From contig NZ_JAMJWD020000002.1 of assembly GCF_023554255.2 (NCBI RefSeq), positions 675,435-739,434 on the forward strand: DNA of 64,000 nt, given 5' to 3'. Below the pieces are notes generated by a model, which saw only the letters and a list, made by a program, of their open reading frames with translations, did not search any database and was not told the origin of the DNA. The position numbers and the translations under genes were made by a program. Source of the DNA: Phyllobacterium sp. 21LDTY02-6. GTDB lineage: Bacteria > Pseudomonadota > Alphaproteobacteria > Rhizobiales > Rhizobiaceae. Each line of letters starts with the position of its first letter. The first letter of the stretch is position 1. Shown one piece after another: positions 1 to 8,525 of the stretch.

Positions 1-1920
1 GGCCATGGGCGCATGCAGCTCCCAGCCGAGTTCGCCGACATAGGTGACGCGCAAGGCGCGCACGGATACGCCGCCGATCATGATCTGCCGCACATTGCCA
101 AAGGGAAACCCGTCATTGCCGACAGGCAGCGAAACCAGCCGGGCAAGGACGTCGCGCGCCTTGGGACCCATGAGCGACAGCGTCCCGTATTCCTCGGTGA
201 CATCGCTCAGTTCTGCATCGAGGCCGGCCGGAATGTGTTCCTTGATCCAGGTGAAATCATGGGTGCGGAACCCGGTTCCGGTGACGATGTAGAACCGGTC
301 ATCGGCCAGCCGCGCAACCGTGACATCGCATTCGATCCCGCCGCGGCTGTTGAGCAATTGCGTGTAGGTCAATCGTCCGGCCGGCTTGGCGACATTGTTG
401 GCGCAGACGAAGTTCAAAGCCCGGGCGGCATCTGTTCCCGCGAGTTCGAATTTGGCGAAGGAGGATTGATCGAAGATGCCGACCGCCTTCCGGACGAGCG
501 CATGTTCCTGCCCCACCGCATCGAACCAGTTCTGGCGTCCCATGGAATAGACGTCCGCCGGCGCGGTTCCGTGGGGAGCAAACCAGTTCGGCCGTTCCCA
601 GCCGAGTTTCGAGCCGAAGACGGCTCCGTGAGCCTTGAGCCGCTCATAGAGCGGGGAAGTGATGGCGGGCCGTCCGGTCGCATATTCCTCGTGCGGGAAG
701 GCGATCGTGTAATGTTTCGAATAGGCTTCCAATGTGCGGTCGCGCACCCAGTTGCGGTCGCGGTGAAGCTCGGAGAAACGGCGAATATCCACCGTCCAGA
801 GGTCGAGCGGCGCCTCGCCGTCCACCACCCATTGGGCGAGAACCCAGCCTGCGCCGCCACCCGAGGCGATGCCGAAGGCGTTGAAACCCGCTCCGACGAA
901 CATATTCGCGCATTCCGGGCCGCGGCCGAGGATGAAGTTGCCGTCGGGAGTGAAGCTTTCCGGCCCATTCACCATCTGTTTGACGCCGGCATCGGCCAAT
1001 GCCGGCACTCGGGCGATGGCCTGGACCATATGCTGTTCGAAATGATCGTAATCATCGTCGAAAAGGCGGAACTGCCAGTCATCGGGTACATCGCCCGTGG
1101 TCCAGGCCTGAGGGTTCGGCTCGTAGCCGCCCATGACGAGGCCGCCGACCTCCTCCTTGAAATAGATGCGCCGGTCCGGATCGCGGAGCGTGGGTGCGTC
1201 AGGAGCCAGCCCTTCCAGCCTCTCCGTGATGATATATTGGTGCTTTACCGGCTGCAGCGGCACGCTCACGCCGGCCATCGCGCCCACCTGCCGCGCCCAC
1301 TGCCCGGCGCAATTGACCACTTTTTCGCAGCCGATGTCGCCCTTGTCCGTCCTGACGCGGACGATGCGGCCGTCTACGAGATCGAAGCCGGTAACCTGCA
1401 CGTTTTCGACAAGCCTCGCCCCGTGCATGCGGGCGCCACGCGCCAGCGATTGCGTGATGTCGGAAGGGCTTGCCTGCCCATCGGTCGGCAGCCAGCTCGC
1501 GCCGATGAGATCATCGGTGTTCAGCAGTGGCCACATGGCCTTCACCTCGCCGGGCGAGAGCAATTCCATCTCCATGCCGAAGCTGCGCGCCGTGGTCGCC
1601 AGCCGCTTATATTCCGTCCAGCGGTCATCATTGGTCGCGAGCCGCAGGCAGCCGGTCATCTTCCAGCCGGTTTCGAGACCTGTTTCCTCATGCAGCCGCT
1701 TGTACAGATCGACTGAATATTTGAGCACGCGGGTGATCGACGCCGACGAGCGCAATTGGCCGACGAGCCCGGCAGCATGCCAGGTGGAACCGGATGTCAG
1801 CTGCCCCATTTCGAGCAGCAGGACATCGGCCTTGTGGTCTCTTGCCAGATGGTAGGCGGTGGAACAGCCGATTATGCCGCCACCGATGACAATGATTTCC
1901 GCGTGGGAGGGCAGGCTCAT
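1..1920 (-). CDS. GcvT-type FAD-dependent oxidoreductase (dimethylglycine/sarcosine dehydrogenase family), C-terminus cut by window edge
   Basis: The reverse strand stays open from 1920 to the left edge, giving 640 visible codons of a family usually about 800-850 residues long. The N-terminus carries a DAO-type Rossmann motif (GGGIIGCS, residues 13-20). It is followed by the flavin-binding segment WHAAGLVGQ and then, past about residue 430, the folate-binding GcvT-like half (LGWERPNWF, FDQSSFAKFEL, LGWELHAPM). The family oxidatively demethylates N-methyl glycines and passes the one-carbon unit to tetrahydrofolate. ATG 1920 is preferred because ACGGAAA lies just upstream; an in-frame ATG at 1935 would add five residues. 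It is followed upstream by a kinase-like gene on the same strand and a divergent DeoR regulator, suggesting a small catabolic unit. The exact substrate is not readable. Confidence 0.88.
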   Translation of the reverse strand, partial: MSLPSHAEIIVIGGGIIGCSTAYHLARDHKADVLLLEMGQLTSGSTWHAAGLVGQLRSSASITRVLKYSVDLYKRLHEETGLETGWKMTGCLRLATNDDRWTEYKRLATTARSFGMEMELLSPGEVKAMWPLLNTDDLIGASWLPTDGQASPSDITQSLARGARMHGARLVENVQVTGFDLVDGRIVRVRTDKGDIGCEKVVNCAGQWARQVGAMAGVSVPLQPVKHQYIITERLEGLAPDAPTLRDPDRRIYFKEEVGGLVMGGYEPNPQAWTTGDVPDDWQFRLFDDDYDHFEQHMVQAIARVPALADAGVKQMVNGPESFTPDGNFILGRGPECANMFVGAGFNAFGIASGGGAGWVLAQWVVDGEAPLDLWTVDIRRFSELHRDRNWVRDRTLEAYSKHYTIAFPHEEYATGRPAITSPLYERLKAHGAVFGSKLGWERPNWFAPHGTAPADVYSMGRQNWFDAVGQEHALVRKAVGIFDQSSFAKFELAGTDAARALNFVCANNVAKPAGRLTYTQLLNSRGGIECDVTVARLADDRFYIVTGTGFRTHDFTWIKEHIPAGLDAELSDVTEEYGTLSLMGPKARDVLARLVSLPVGNDGFPFGNVRQIMIGGVSVRALRVTYVGELGWELHAPMA

Positions 1921-1960
1921 GTTGTTTTCCGTCATTGTACAGGGATAGATCCAGTAGAGA

Positions 1961-2848
1961 TCAGGATGTGTGGTTCATTCGAAATCGCGCCAGCGCAGCG
2001 TGATAGCGGTCGAGATTCTGGTCGGTATAGGCAGCGTAGTCGACGCCGGGGGCGTTCAGGTACAGTTCGGAAACCAGGCTCCACATCACCTCGCGCAGCA
2101 GCGACGCGCATTGCATGGCGGCGTGGGCGCGCCTCAGTTCCGGGTCTGGCGGCGCCTGGAAATAGGCACTGAGCAGCGCTTCCGATTCCGCATCGTCGAA
2201 ACCGGCATTGGATGCAAGGCCCGCGAGGTCGAACATGGCGGTGGAAAAGCCGGCATATTCGAAATCGATCAGCCAGAGCCGCTGGGCATCCTCAAGGATG
2301 TTCGCCGGCAGAAGGTCATTATGGCCGAAGACGATGGGCAGCGGCTTCTGCGCCGCTTCAAGCTCCGCTGCGACCCGCAGGAATTCGGGCAATTGATCGG
2401 CGAGACGGCTTTTGCCGGCGATCAGCGTACGGGAATAGTCACGTATCGTATGGAACACCCAGAACATGAATCCCGGGCCCTCGATATGCTCCGGCATGGT
2501 ATGGTGGAAATCGCGGATCAGGCTGGCGACGCGTTCGATGTTCGCGCGCACATCGGTGGCTTCCCAGGTTTTGGCGCCGAGATATTCGCTGACCATGACG
2601 CCATCGCCGGAATGGCAGAGCCTCGGCGCAAAACCCGCACGATGCGCGGCTTGCGTGATCATTGCTTCTCGATGGCGCGAGACGTGATGGAAGGGGTAGT
2701 CCTGGCCGAAACGCACGACATACCTGCCCGTCGCGTCCTCCACCAGATAGCTCTCATTGCTGATGCCGCCCTTCAGCGCCGACACATGCAGCTTGCCTTG
2801 CCAAAGCGGCAAGGAGGCAATCCGGCTGTGCGCTGTGGCTTCGGGCAT
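1961..2848 (-). CDS. Choline/ethanolamine kinase or aminoglycoside phosphotransferase-like protein
   Basis: The 295-residue protein has the eukaryotic-like kinase fold of the APH/ChoK superfamily. The Brenner motif FGHNDLLPANIL supplies the catalytic Asp, and LIDFEYAGFSTAMFDLA supplies the metal-binding Asp and the typical continuation seen in choline kinases. An N-terminal ALKGGISNESY loop fits the nucleotide-binding region. ATG 2848 is chosen because GGTGAG sits five bases upstream; a longer frame from 2884 lacks such a site. It lies 40 bp upstream of the FAD oxidoreductase in the same direction, so the two are probably cotranscribed. Phosphorylation of choline, ethanolamine or a related amino alcohol would suit the demethylating neighbour, but that is inference; a small-molecule resistance kinase is the alternative. 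Confidence 0.8.
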   Translation of the reverse strand: MPEATAHSRIASLPLWQGKLHVSALKGGISNESYLVEDATGRYVVRFGQDYPFHHVSRHREAMITQAAHRAGFAPRLCHSGDGVMVSEYLGAKTWEATDVRANIERVASLIRDFHHTMPEHIEGPGFMFWVFHTIRDYSRTLIAGKSRLADQLPEFLRVAAELEAAQKPLPIVFGHNDLLPANILEDAQRLWLIDFEYAGFSTAMFDLAGLASNAGFDDAESEALLSAYFQAPPDPELRRAHAAMQCASLLREVMWSLVSELYLNAPGVDYAAYTDQNLDRYHAALARFRMNHTS

Positions 2849-3211
2849 GATCTCACCCGAGCCCGGATACATTGCCTGTCGCATATAAAGCGGGCGGGGC
2901 AGCGTGGTTCGGCAGACTCACCATGAGCAACGCATTCGTTTCATGAGGTTGTGAGCTCTCCACGGAACAATGGCGGTGTCTATGGCATTGATAGTTCGTG
3001 CATCCGGATCAAGGTCTTTTTGGTTTTTACCGGAAACTTCCCCTCATGATGAGCCTGTCGAACCACGCTTCATTTTTATGATCCGATGCTCTGCCAAGAA
3101 GAATGTATTGTCAACAGAAATATGAGGTATAATGTGGTTTTTGCACCGCTTTTGTTGTGATCTTGTGGTAATCAAGACCATTAACAGCCAGAAACGGTCA
3201 GGATTCGGTCA
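2849..3211. other. Divergent intergenic region between kinase-like gene and deoR-type gene
   Basis: This 363-bp spacer is clearly richer in A+T than its surroundings and must hold the promoters of both divergent units. A perfect TATAAT occurs at 3128-3133 on the plus strand, about 80 bp before the regulator. Its best -35 match, TTGTCA, is only 14 bp upstream, so the promoter call is weak. No convincing small gene or RNA was found. Confidence 0.5.
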
Positions 3212-3979
3212 ATGGCATCCAAAAGGCGCGGTGAGATCAAAAAGCTTGTGCAGGAGCATGGCGCCCTGTCGATCTCCGGTCTTGCCGATAGGCTCGGCGT
3301 GTCGCTGGAGACGATCCGGCGGGACGTGAAGCCGCTCGTCGATGAGGGTGCGATCGTGCGGACCCATGGCGCGGTGGGCCTGCCGCAGCACCTTGGCGAG
3401 GCGCCCTTCGAGGCGCGCATGCGGGAGAATGCGGCGGCCAAACGAAGCATCGCGCAATTCGTTGCTGCCACTATTCATGATGGCGACTCGATCATGCTGG
3501 ACACGGGAACCACAACGAGCTTCCTGGCGCGCGAGCTTTTGCAGCACCGCAACCTTACCGTCGTCACCAATTCTTCCGATGTTGCCCGCACGCTTGCCAC
3601 CATGAACGGCAACAAGGTGTTCATGGCGGGCGGCGAACTGCGCAGCGACAATGGCGCGGCCTTCGGCGTGCTGGCGCTGGAATTCGTCGGCCGGTTCCAT
3701 GTGGACCACGCCGTCATCTCGGTCGGCGCCATCGATAGGCAGGGCGGCATCATGGACTACGATCTCGAGGAAGCGGAATTTGCGCGGACAGTTCTGTCGC
3801 GCGGGGCCCGCAAGCTCGCGGTCACGGACGGGACCAAATTTGGCCGGCGGGGCCTGGTTCAGGTGTGCGGCCTGGGCGGCGTCGATGAACTCGTCACCGA
3901 GCGGGAGCCGCCGGCGGAACTGGCGCAGGCGCTGAAGGCTGCCGGCGTATCGGTTCACATCGCGCCTGCACGCGCCTGA
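3212..3979 (+). CDS. DeoR/GlpR-family transcriptional regulator
   Basis: The 255-residue protein begins with a DeoR winged helix-turn-helix (residues about 3-57: RGEIKKLVQEHGALSISGLA, then VSLETIRRDVKPLVDEGAIVRTHGA). The C-terminal DeoRC sugar-phosphate sensor fold follows, with DTGTTTSFLA, VVTNS and VTDGTKFGRRG as landmarks. Length is typical (about 250-260). Such regulators usually repress an adjacent catabolic operon until a phosphorylated intermediate binds. Divergence from the kinase and FAD oxidoreductase genes suggests those are its targets and that the kinase product could be the inducer; both points are inference. AGGA lies about ten bases before the ATG. Confidence 0.9.
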   Translation: MASKRRGEIKKLVQEHGALSISGLADRLGVSLETIRRDVKPLVDEGAIVRTHGAVGLPQHLGEAPFEARMRENAAAKRSIAQFVAATIHDGDSIMLDTGTTTSFLARELLQHRNLTVVTNSSDVARTLATMNGNKVFMAGGELRSDNGAAFGVLALEFVGRFHVDHAVISVGAIDRQGGIMDYDLEEAEFARTVLSRGARKLAVTDGTKFGRRGLVQVCGLGGVDELVTEREPPAELAQALKAAGVSVHIAPARA

Positions 3980-4052
3980 CGGCAAGAAACGGATTGGCGG
4001 CACGGCGGGAGCCTTCTAGCATCGGGGGAGTTCGACGCAGCGGAGCAGATTC

Positions 4053-4622
4053 GTGCAGCAGATATTGGTGAGCCGCGAGATAGAGACACCGCTTGGGCCC
4101 ATGGTCGCCATGGCCGGGGAAAGTGGGCTGGTGCTGTTGGAGTTCTCCGATCGTCCCGCCTTGCCACGCGAGAGGGATGAACTCGAACAGCGCTATTGTT
4201 ATCGGATCAGCCCGGGCGACAATGCTGTTCTCAGGCAGGTGGAATCCGAATTGCGGGCCTATTTCGCCGGCGAGCTGACGGGTTTCCGCACGCCGCTATC
4301 GCTTCCGGCGACACAGTTCCAGCAAAGAGTATGGACAGCGCTGCAGGGCGTGCCGTTCGGCCACACGCGCACCTATGGTCAACTGGCGCAGCAATTGGGC
4401 AATCCCCACGCCAGCCGGGCGGTCGGTGCGGCCAATGGCCAGAACCGCGTCTCCATCATCGTACCCTGTCACCGGGTGCTCGGCGCGGACGGTTCGCTGA
4501 CCGGTTATGGCGGCGGCCAGCGCCGCAAACGGTATCTGCTGGACCTCGAGCATCGCGTCCGCGCCGCCGCCGCCGGGACGCCGGTGTTTCATCCGGTGAC
4601 GGCGCAGGCTTCGATGTTCTAG
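4053..4622 (+). CDS. ogt: Methylated-DNA-[protein]-cysteine S-methyltransferase
   Basis: The suicide enzyme repairs O6-alkylguanine by transferring the alkyl group to its own cysteine. The catalytic PCHRV motif is present (Cys about residue 139), as are the helix-turn-helix segment (VPFGHTRTYGQLA, GNPHASRAVGAA, NGQN) and the C-terminal GYGGGQRRKRYLL. At 189 residues it has the stand-alone Ogt size with no AraC-like Ada domain. The start is GTG 4053 behind GGAG; an in-frame GTG at 4068 is also possible. It lies 74 bp after the DeoR gene in the same direction and converges on the SDR gene, with only 12 bp between the stop codons. Confidence 0.92.
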   Translation: MQQILVSREIETPLGPMVAMAGESGLVLLEFSDRPALPRERDELEQRYCYRISPGDNAVLRQVESELRAYFAGELTGFRTPLSLPATQFQQRVWTALQGVPFGHTRTYGQLAQQLGNPHASRAVGAANGQNRVSIIVPCHRVLGADGSLTGYGGGQRRKRYLLDLEHRVRAAAAGTPVFHPVTAQASMF

Positions 4623-4634
4623 CGTCTGGCGGGT

Positions 4635-5375
4635 TCAGATATTGGCCCCGCCGTCGATGGTGAAGCTTGCTCCGGTGATGGATTTTGCTTCATTGCTCGC
4701 AAGGAAGGCGACCAGCGCGGCGACATCGCGCGCCTCGCCGAAACGCGGAATAGCCATGAGTGCGCGCTGGGCATCGGCGTGATCGCCACTGGCGGGGTTC
4801 ATGTCCGTATCGGTCGAGCCGGGCTGGACGATGTTCGCAGTGATCTCACGCGGACCGAGATCGCGCGCCAGAGCCTTCGTCAGGCCGAGAAGCGCAAACT
4901 TGCTGGTCGAATAGGCGACAAGGCCGGGGAATGGCACCTGTTCGCCGAGATTGCTGCCGATGGTGATGATGCGCCCGCCGGTCTGCATCTTCGCGGCGGC
5001 GGCCTTCGCGGCGACGAAGCTCGCACGGACGTGGATCTCCATCACCCGGTCGAACTCTTCGAGGCTGAGCTGGTCGATCGTATCGACCGAAAACACACCG
5101 GCGCTGTTGACGAGAATATCCAGCCCGCCAAGCGTGCGATGGGCCTCTTCCACTGCGTTTTCCACCGCGACCGCATCGCGATTATCGGCCTTTATGGCGA
5201 TAGCCTTGCGGCCCAGCGCCTTGATCGAATTGGCGACCGCATCCGCCTTGTCGGGGGAACTCGCATAGGTCAACGCAATATCGGCGCCGTCCTCCGCGAG
5301 CTTCAAGGCGATGGCGGCACCTATGCCACGGCTTCCTCCGGTGACGAAAGCGGTCTTGTTCTGCAGGCGCGACAT
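4635..5375 (-). CDS. Short-chain dehydrogenase/reductase (SDR), likely TetR-controlled
   Basis: This classical SDR of about 246 residues has the NAD(P)-binding TGGSRGIGAAIA motif near the N-terminus, NSAG at the end of beta-4, a Ser/Tyr/Lys catalytic set (GSN, YSTSK) and a C-terminal ITGASFTIDGGANI typical of 3-oxoacyl-ACP-reductase-like members. Two adjacent ATGs exist; 5375 has the better distance from AAAGGA. The gene is divergent from a TetR regulator, and a TGTA-N8-TACA dyad lies directly upstream of its ribosome binding site, so repression by that regulator is likely. The substrate is unknown. The pairing recalls xenobiotic- or aldehyde-responsive SDR/TetR units. Confidence 0.9.
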   Translation of the reverse strand: MSRLQNKTAFVTGGSRGIGAAIALKLAEDGADIALTYASSPDKADAVANSIKALGRKAIAIKADNRDAVAVENAVEEAHRTLGGLDILVNSAGVFSVDTIDQLSLEEFDRVMEIHVRASFVAAKAAAAKMQTGGRIITIGSNLGEQVPFPGLVAYSTSKFALLGLTKALARDLGPREITANIVQPGSTDTDMNPASGDHADAQRALMAIPRFGEARDVAALVAFLASNEAKSITGASFTIDGGANI

Positions 5376-5388
5376 CATGTTTCCTTTC

Positions 5389-5404
5389 TGTAATGATTAC
5401 TACA
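5389..5404. promoter_or_regulatory. TetR operator candidate 1 (SDR side)
   Basis: The site TGTAATGATTACTACA has the form TGTA-N8-TACA, with an inner GTAAT/ATTAC dyad. It abuts the SDR ribosome binding site. It matches the second site (read in reverse) at 13 of 16 positions, which makes chance resemblance unlikely. Confidence 0.7.
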
Positions 5405-5445
5405 GAAGTACATGGCAAGCTTGCAACGCGCCGTCAAGTGATTTA

Positions 5446-5461
5446 TGTATCAATCGTTACA
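5446..5461. promoter_or_regulatory. TetR operator candidate 2 (regulator side)
   Basis: TGTATCAATCGTTACA is the second TGTA-N8-TACA site, 57 bp from the first and just before the AAGGAG that precedes the TetR start. Its reverse complement aligns with site 1 at 13 of 16 bases. An ATG at 5445 overlaps this operator, which argues for the downstream start at 5478. Confidence 0.7.
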
Positions 5462-5477
5462 AAAGGAGTTTCACGAC

Positions 5478-6089
5478 ATGCCGGCGAGGGGCCGACCACG
5501 CGCTTTCGACAGGGATGCTGCACTTTTCTGCGCCATGCGGGTGTTCTGGGAGCAAGGCTATGAGGGCACGTCCATGGCGGAGCTTACCAGCGCCATGGGT
5601 CTCAATGCGCCCAGCGTCTATGCCGCGTTCGGCAGCAAGGCGGAGCTGTTCAAGGCTGCAGTCGAAGCCTATTCGGAACATGTCGGCGCTGAAATCTGGG
5701 ATGCGCTGTCCAAAGCGGAAACCGCCAGACAGGGTTTCGCCGATTTTCTCGACCAGACGGCGCTCGCCTATACGCGGGCGGACCAGCCGCATGGGTGCAT
5801 GATCGCGCTCGGCGCCCTGCATGGCGGTGCGGACATCGTTCCCGCCTGCGGAATGCTGAGGGAGAAGCGGCTGGAGAATATTCGCCTTCTCCATGAACGA
5901 CTTTCGCAGGGCATCGAGGATGGCGACGTGCCCGAGGGCGTGGATTGCCGACAGATCGCGGAGTTTTACGCCACGGTCCAGCACGGCATGTCGATCATGG
6001 CGCGTGACGGCGGATCGCTGGAACAGCTGCGCAGAACCGCAGCGGCGGCCATGGCAGCCTGGGATGGGCTCGCCGGGACGCAATCATAA
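5478..6089 (+). CDS. TetR/AcrR-family transcriptional regulator
   Basis: The 203-residue protein opens with a TetR helix-turn-helix (GRPRAFDRDAALFCAMRVFW, then GYEGTSMAELTSAMGLNAPS and YAAFGSKAELFKAAV, about residues 4-60). The ligand-binding C-terminal half resembles the TetR_C subgroup containing CMIALGALHG. ATG 5478 follows AAGGAG; a longer frame from 5445 would start inside an operator-like dyad. It probably represses itself and the divergent SDR through the two matching dyads. The stop codon lies in the first copy of an 18-bp tandem repeat shared with the rpsP terminator region. Confidence 0.9.
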   Translation: MPARGRPRAFDRDAALFCAMRVFWEQGYEGTSMAELTSAMGLNAPSVYAAFGSKAELFKAAVEAYSEHVGAEIWDALSKAETARQGFADFLDQTALAYTRADQPHGCMIALGALHGGADIVPACGMLREKRLENIRLLHERLSQGIEDGDVPEGVDCRQIAEFYATVQHGMSIMARDGGSLEQLRRTAAAAMAAWDGLAGTQS

Positions 6090-6139
6090 ATGCAATTGGT
6101 GGCATAAATGCAATTGGCGGCATAAATGCAAATGGGCGG
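6085..6139. repeat. 18-bp tandem repeat, three copies
   Basis: CATAAATGCAATTGGTGG is repeated at 6103-6120 with one change and at 6121-6139 with degeneration. The TetR stop codon lies in copy 1. It is one of several short spacer duplications in this window. Confidence 0.85.
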
Positions 6140-6153
6140 CCAGGCCGCCCATT
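6131..6153. terminator. Bidirectional hairpin between tetR and rpsP
   Basis: A perfect 23-bp palindrome with 11-bp arms (AATGGGCGGCC and its complement) around a single A lies between the convergent stop codons. No long T tract follows on either strand, so its terminator role is inferred from position and stability. Confidence 0.6.
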
Positions 6154-6176
6154 CAATCATCATTAGCGCAGCAAGC

Positions 6177-6620
6177 TTATTCGCTAGCGGCGGCTTCTTC
6201 TGCCGGAGCTTCTGCAGCGGCTTCCGCCGGAGCTTCGGCAGCTGCCTTGGCGGCTTCAGCTTCGGCCTCTGCCTTTGCACGGGCATCTTCTTCAGCCTGC
6301 TTGGCCAGGGCAACGCGCTCCTGGGCCTTCTTGCCGGGCTGTGCCTTCTCAGGATTGTTGCGGACATCGCGCTTGGCAATGCCGGCCTGGTCGAGGAAGC
6401 GCAATACGCGGTCCGTCGGCTGGGCGCCGTGGCCGATCCAGTATTGGATGCGCTCTTCGTTGAGCTTCACGCGGTCGCCATCCTTCGGCAGCATCGGGTT
6501 CCACGAGCCGACTGCCTCAAGGAAGCGGCCGTCGCGCGGTGCGCGGACGTCGGCAACGACGACGTGGTAGTAAGGACGCTTCTTCGACCCTGCGCGGGCC
6601 AGGCGGATTTTCAATGACAT
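6177..6620 (-). CDS. rpsP: 30S ribosomal protein S16 with long Ala/Glu-rich C-terminal tail
   Basis: The first 80 or so residues match S16 ([54 protein letters not shown]). The remaining roughly 60 residues form a low-complexity tail rich in Ala, Glu and Lys, making the protein 147 residues against 82 in E. coli. Such tails are known in alphaproteobacterial S16, but their role is unclear. It follows ffh and chorismate mutase in one operon. The rimM-trmD-rplS genes that commonly follow rpsP in related genomes are not downstream; a TetR gene converges instead. Confidence 0.95.
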   Translation of the reverse strand: MSLKIRLARAGSKKRPYYHVVVADVRAPRDGRFLEAVGSWNPMLPKDGDRVKLNEERIQYWIGHGAQPTDRVLRFLDQAGIAKRDVRNNPEKAQPGKKAQERVALAKQAEEDARAKAEAEAEAAKAAAEAPAEAAAEAPAEEAAASE

Positions 6621-6636
6621 TCTTGGTCTCCTAGTT

Positions 6637-6945
6637 TTATCGAGCGCCGTTCTCTCTGGCAGCTGTTGTTTCGTGATGTCTGATCACTTCCTTGACGATG
6701 AAGTTCAGGAACTTCTCGGCAAAATCGGGGTCGAGGTCCGCCGATTGCGCCAGACTGCGCAAGCGTTCGACCTGTAGCTTCTCGCGAGCCGGATCGGCGG
6801 CCGCAAGACCGTTTCGTGCCTTCAGGACGCCGACTGCCTTGGTGCAGCGAAAGCGTTCTGCGAGCATGTGAATAAGCGCCGCATCGATATTGTCGATGGA
6901 AGCGCGCAGTTCGAGCAGTTCCTTCGGGAGAGATGGCGTGCTCAT
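6637..6945 (-). CDS. Chorismate mutase (AroQ class)
   Basis: This 102-residue all-helical AroQ-type mutase converts chorismate to prephenate for Phe/Tyr synthesis. Family hallmarks are [20 protein letters not shown], the catalytic KARNGL segment, [13 protein letters not shown] and [21 protein letters not shown] 6945 is chosen because AAAGGGTG precedes it; an upstream GTG (6951) overlaps the ffh stop. Only two bases separate the ffh stop from this start, so translation is probably coupled. Placement between ffh and rpsP is typical of Rhizobiales. Confidence 0.92.
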   Translation of the reverse strand: MSTPSLPKELLELRASIDNIDAALIHMLAERFRCTKAVGVLKARNGLAAADPAREKLQVERLRSLAQSADLDPDFAEKFLNFIVKEVIRHHETTAARENGAR

Positions 6946-6947
6946 GA

Positions 6948-8525
6948 TCACCCTTTCTTCTTCGGCAGGCCGGGCAGGCCGCCGCCCAATCCGGGCAAGC
7001 GCGGCATTCCGCCCATGCCCCCCGGCATTCCGCCGCCGAGACCTGGCAGGCCGGGGCCCTTGCCGAAACCGGCCGCCTCCGCCTGCTTCTGCAGAGCTTC
7101 GAGCTGCTTCGGATCCATCTTGGACAGGTCCGGCATTCCGCCCATGCCCCCCATGCCCCCAAGACCGCCGAGGCCCATCTTGGCTCCGAGCCCGCCCATC
7201 ATCTGTTTCATGATGCCACCTTTGCCCTTGCCGCCCATGGCCTTCATCATGTCGGCCATCTGGCGATGCATCTTCAGCAGCTTGTTGATGTCGGCGGCAT
7301 TGGTGCCCGAGCCCTTGGCGATACGCTGCTTGCGCGAATGTTTCAGCACATCCGGGTTGCTTCGTTCGGCGGGCGTCATCGAAGCAATGATCGCGAGCTG
7401 GCGCTTGAATATGGAATCGTCCAGTCCGGCCGCAGCCATCTGGTCCTTCATCTTGCCCATGCCGGGCATCATTCCCATGATGCCGCCCATGCCGCCGAGC
7501 TTCTGCATCTGGCCGATCTGGTCGGCAAGATCGTTGAGATCGAACTTGCCGGTCTGCATCTTGCGGGCCATCGCCGCGGCTTTTTCGGCATCGATGTTCT
7601 CGGCTGCCTTCTCGACCAGGGAGACGATGTCGCCCATGCCGAGAATGCGGTCGGCGATGCGCCTCGGGTAGAATTCCTCCAGCGCATCCATCTTCTCGCC
7701 GGTGGCGATGAGCTTGATGGGCTTGCCGGTGACGGCGCGCATGGAAAGAGCGGCACCGCCGCGTCCGTCGCCGTCCATGCGGGTAAGGACGAGACCGGTA
7801 ATGCCGACGCGCTCATCGAAGGAGCGGGCGAGGTTGACCGCATCCTGCCCGGTCAGCGCATCCGCGACGAGCAGGATCTCATGCGGGCTTGCCTTTTTCT
7901 TGATGTCCGCCATCTCGAGCATGAGCGGCTCGTCGATATGGGTGCGTCCGGCAGTATCGAGGATGACGACGTCATGACCGCCGAGCTTCGCCGCCTGTAC
8001 GGCGCGCGCCGCAATCTCCACGGGGCTCTGTCCGGCAATGATGGGCAGGGTATCGACGCCGGTCTGCACGCCGAGCTGGCGCAGCTGCTCCTGCGCGGCG
8101 GGGCGGCGCGTATCGAGCGAGGCGAGGAGAACCTTCTTCTTCTGGCGTTCGGTCAGGCGCTTGCCGATCTTGCCCGTCGTGGTGGTCTTGCCCGAGCCCT
8201 GCAGGCCGACCATCATGATGACGACAGGGGAGGGAGCATTGAGATCGATGGTGACGCCCTCGGCACCGAGCATGTCGACGAGTTCGTCATGGACGATCTT
8301 GACGACCATCTGGCCGGGCTTGATGCTCTTGAGAACTTCGGCGCCGACTGCCTTGGCGCGCACCTTGTCCGTGAACGAACGCACCACGTCCAGCGCGACG
8401 TCGGCTTCGATCAGCGCACGGCGCACTTCACGCAATGCGGCAGCGACATCCGCTTCCGACAAAGCGCCACGGCCGGTAAGGCCGTTCAGTATCGAACCCA
8501 GTCGTTCCTGTAAGCTCTCGAACAT
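6948..8525 (-). CDS. ffh: Signal recognition particle protein Ffh
   Basis: This is the GTPase subunit of SRP, which binds signal sequences of nascent membrane proteins together with 4.5S RNA and docks on FtsY. The 525 residues contain the N domain, G1 GLQGSGKTTTTGKI, DTRRPAAQEQL, DTAGRTHIDE, TRMDGDGRGGAALS, and a Met/Gly-rich M domain with GSGTNAADINKLLK. The C-terminus is an unusually repetitive Gly/Met/Pro tail (repeats like GGLGGMGGMGGM), longer than in E. coli (453 residues). It heads the operon with chorismate mutase and rpsP. A hairpin-rich leader precedes it. Confidence 0.97.
   Translation of the reverse strand: MFESLQERLGSILNGLTGRGALSEADVAAALREVRRALIEADVALDVVRSFTDKVRAKAVGAEVLKSIKPGQMVVKIVHDELVDMLGAEGVTIDLNAPSPVVIMMVGLQGSGKTTTTGKIGKRLTERQKKKVLLASLDTRRPAAQEQLRQLGVQTGVDTLPIIAGQSPVEIAARAVQAAKLGGHDVVILDTAGRTHIDEPLMLEMADIKKKASPHEILLVADALTGQDAVNLARSFDERVGITGLVLTRMDGDGRGGAALSMRAVTGKPIKLIATGEKMDALEEFYPRRIADRILGMGDIVSLVEKAAENIDAEKAAAMARKMQTGKFDLNDLADQIGQMQKLGGMGGIMGMMPGMGKMKDQMAAAGLDDSIFKRQLAIIASMTPAERSNPDVLKHSRKQRIAKGSGTNAADINKLLKMHRQMADMMKAMGGKGKGGIMKQMMGGLGAKMGLGGLGGMGGMGGMPDLSKMDPKQLEALQKQAEAAGFGKGPGLPGLGGGMPGGMGGMPRLPGLGGGLPGLPKKKG

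Noticed and set aside
13-1716. 567-codon plus-strand frame at the left edge
   Set aside because: It is antisense to the FAD oxidoreductase, whose frame runs off the window and has clear DAO and GcvT motifs.
6085-6139. Three-copy 18-bp repeat as a CRISPR-like array
   Set aside because: Units are directly adjacent with no spacers and no cas gene is nearby.
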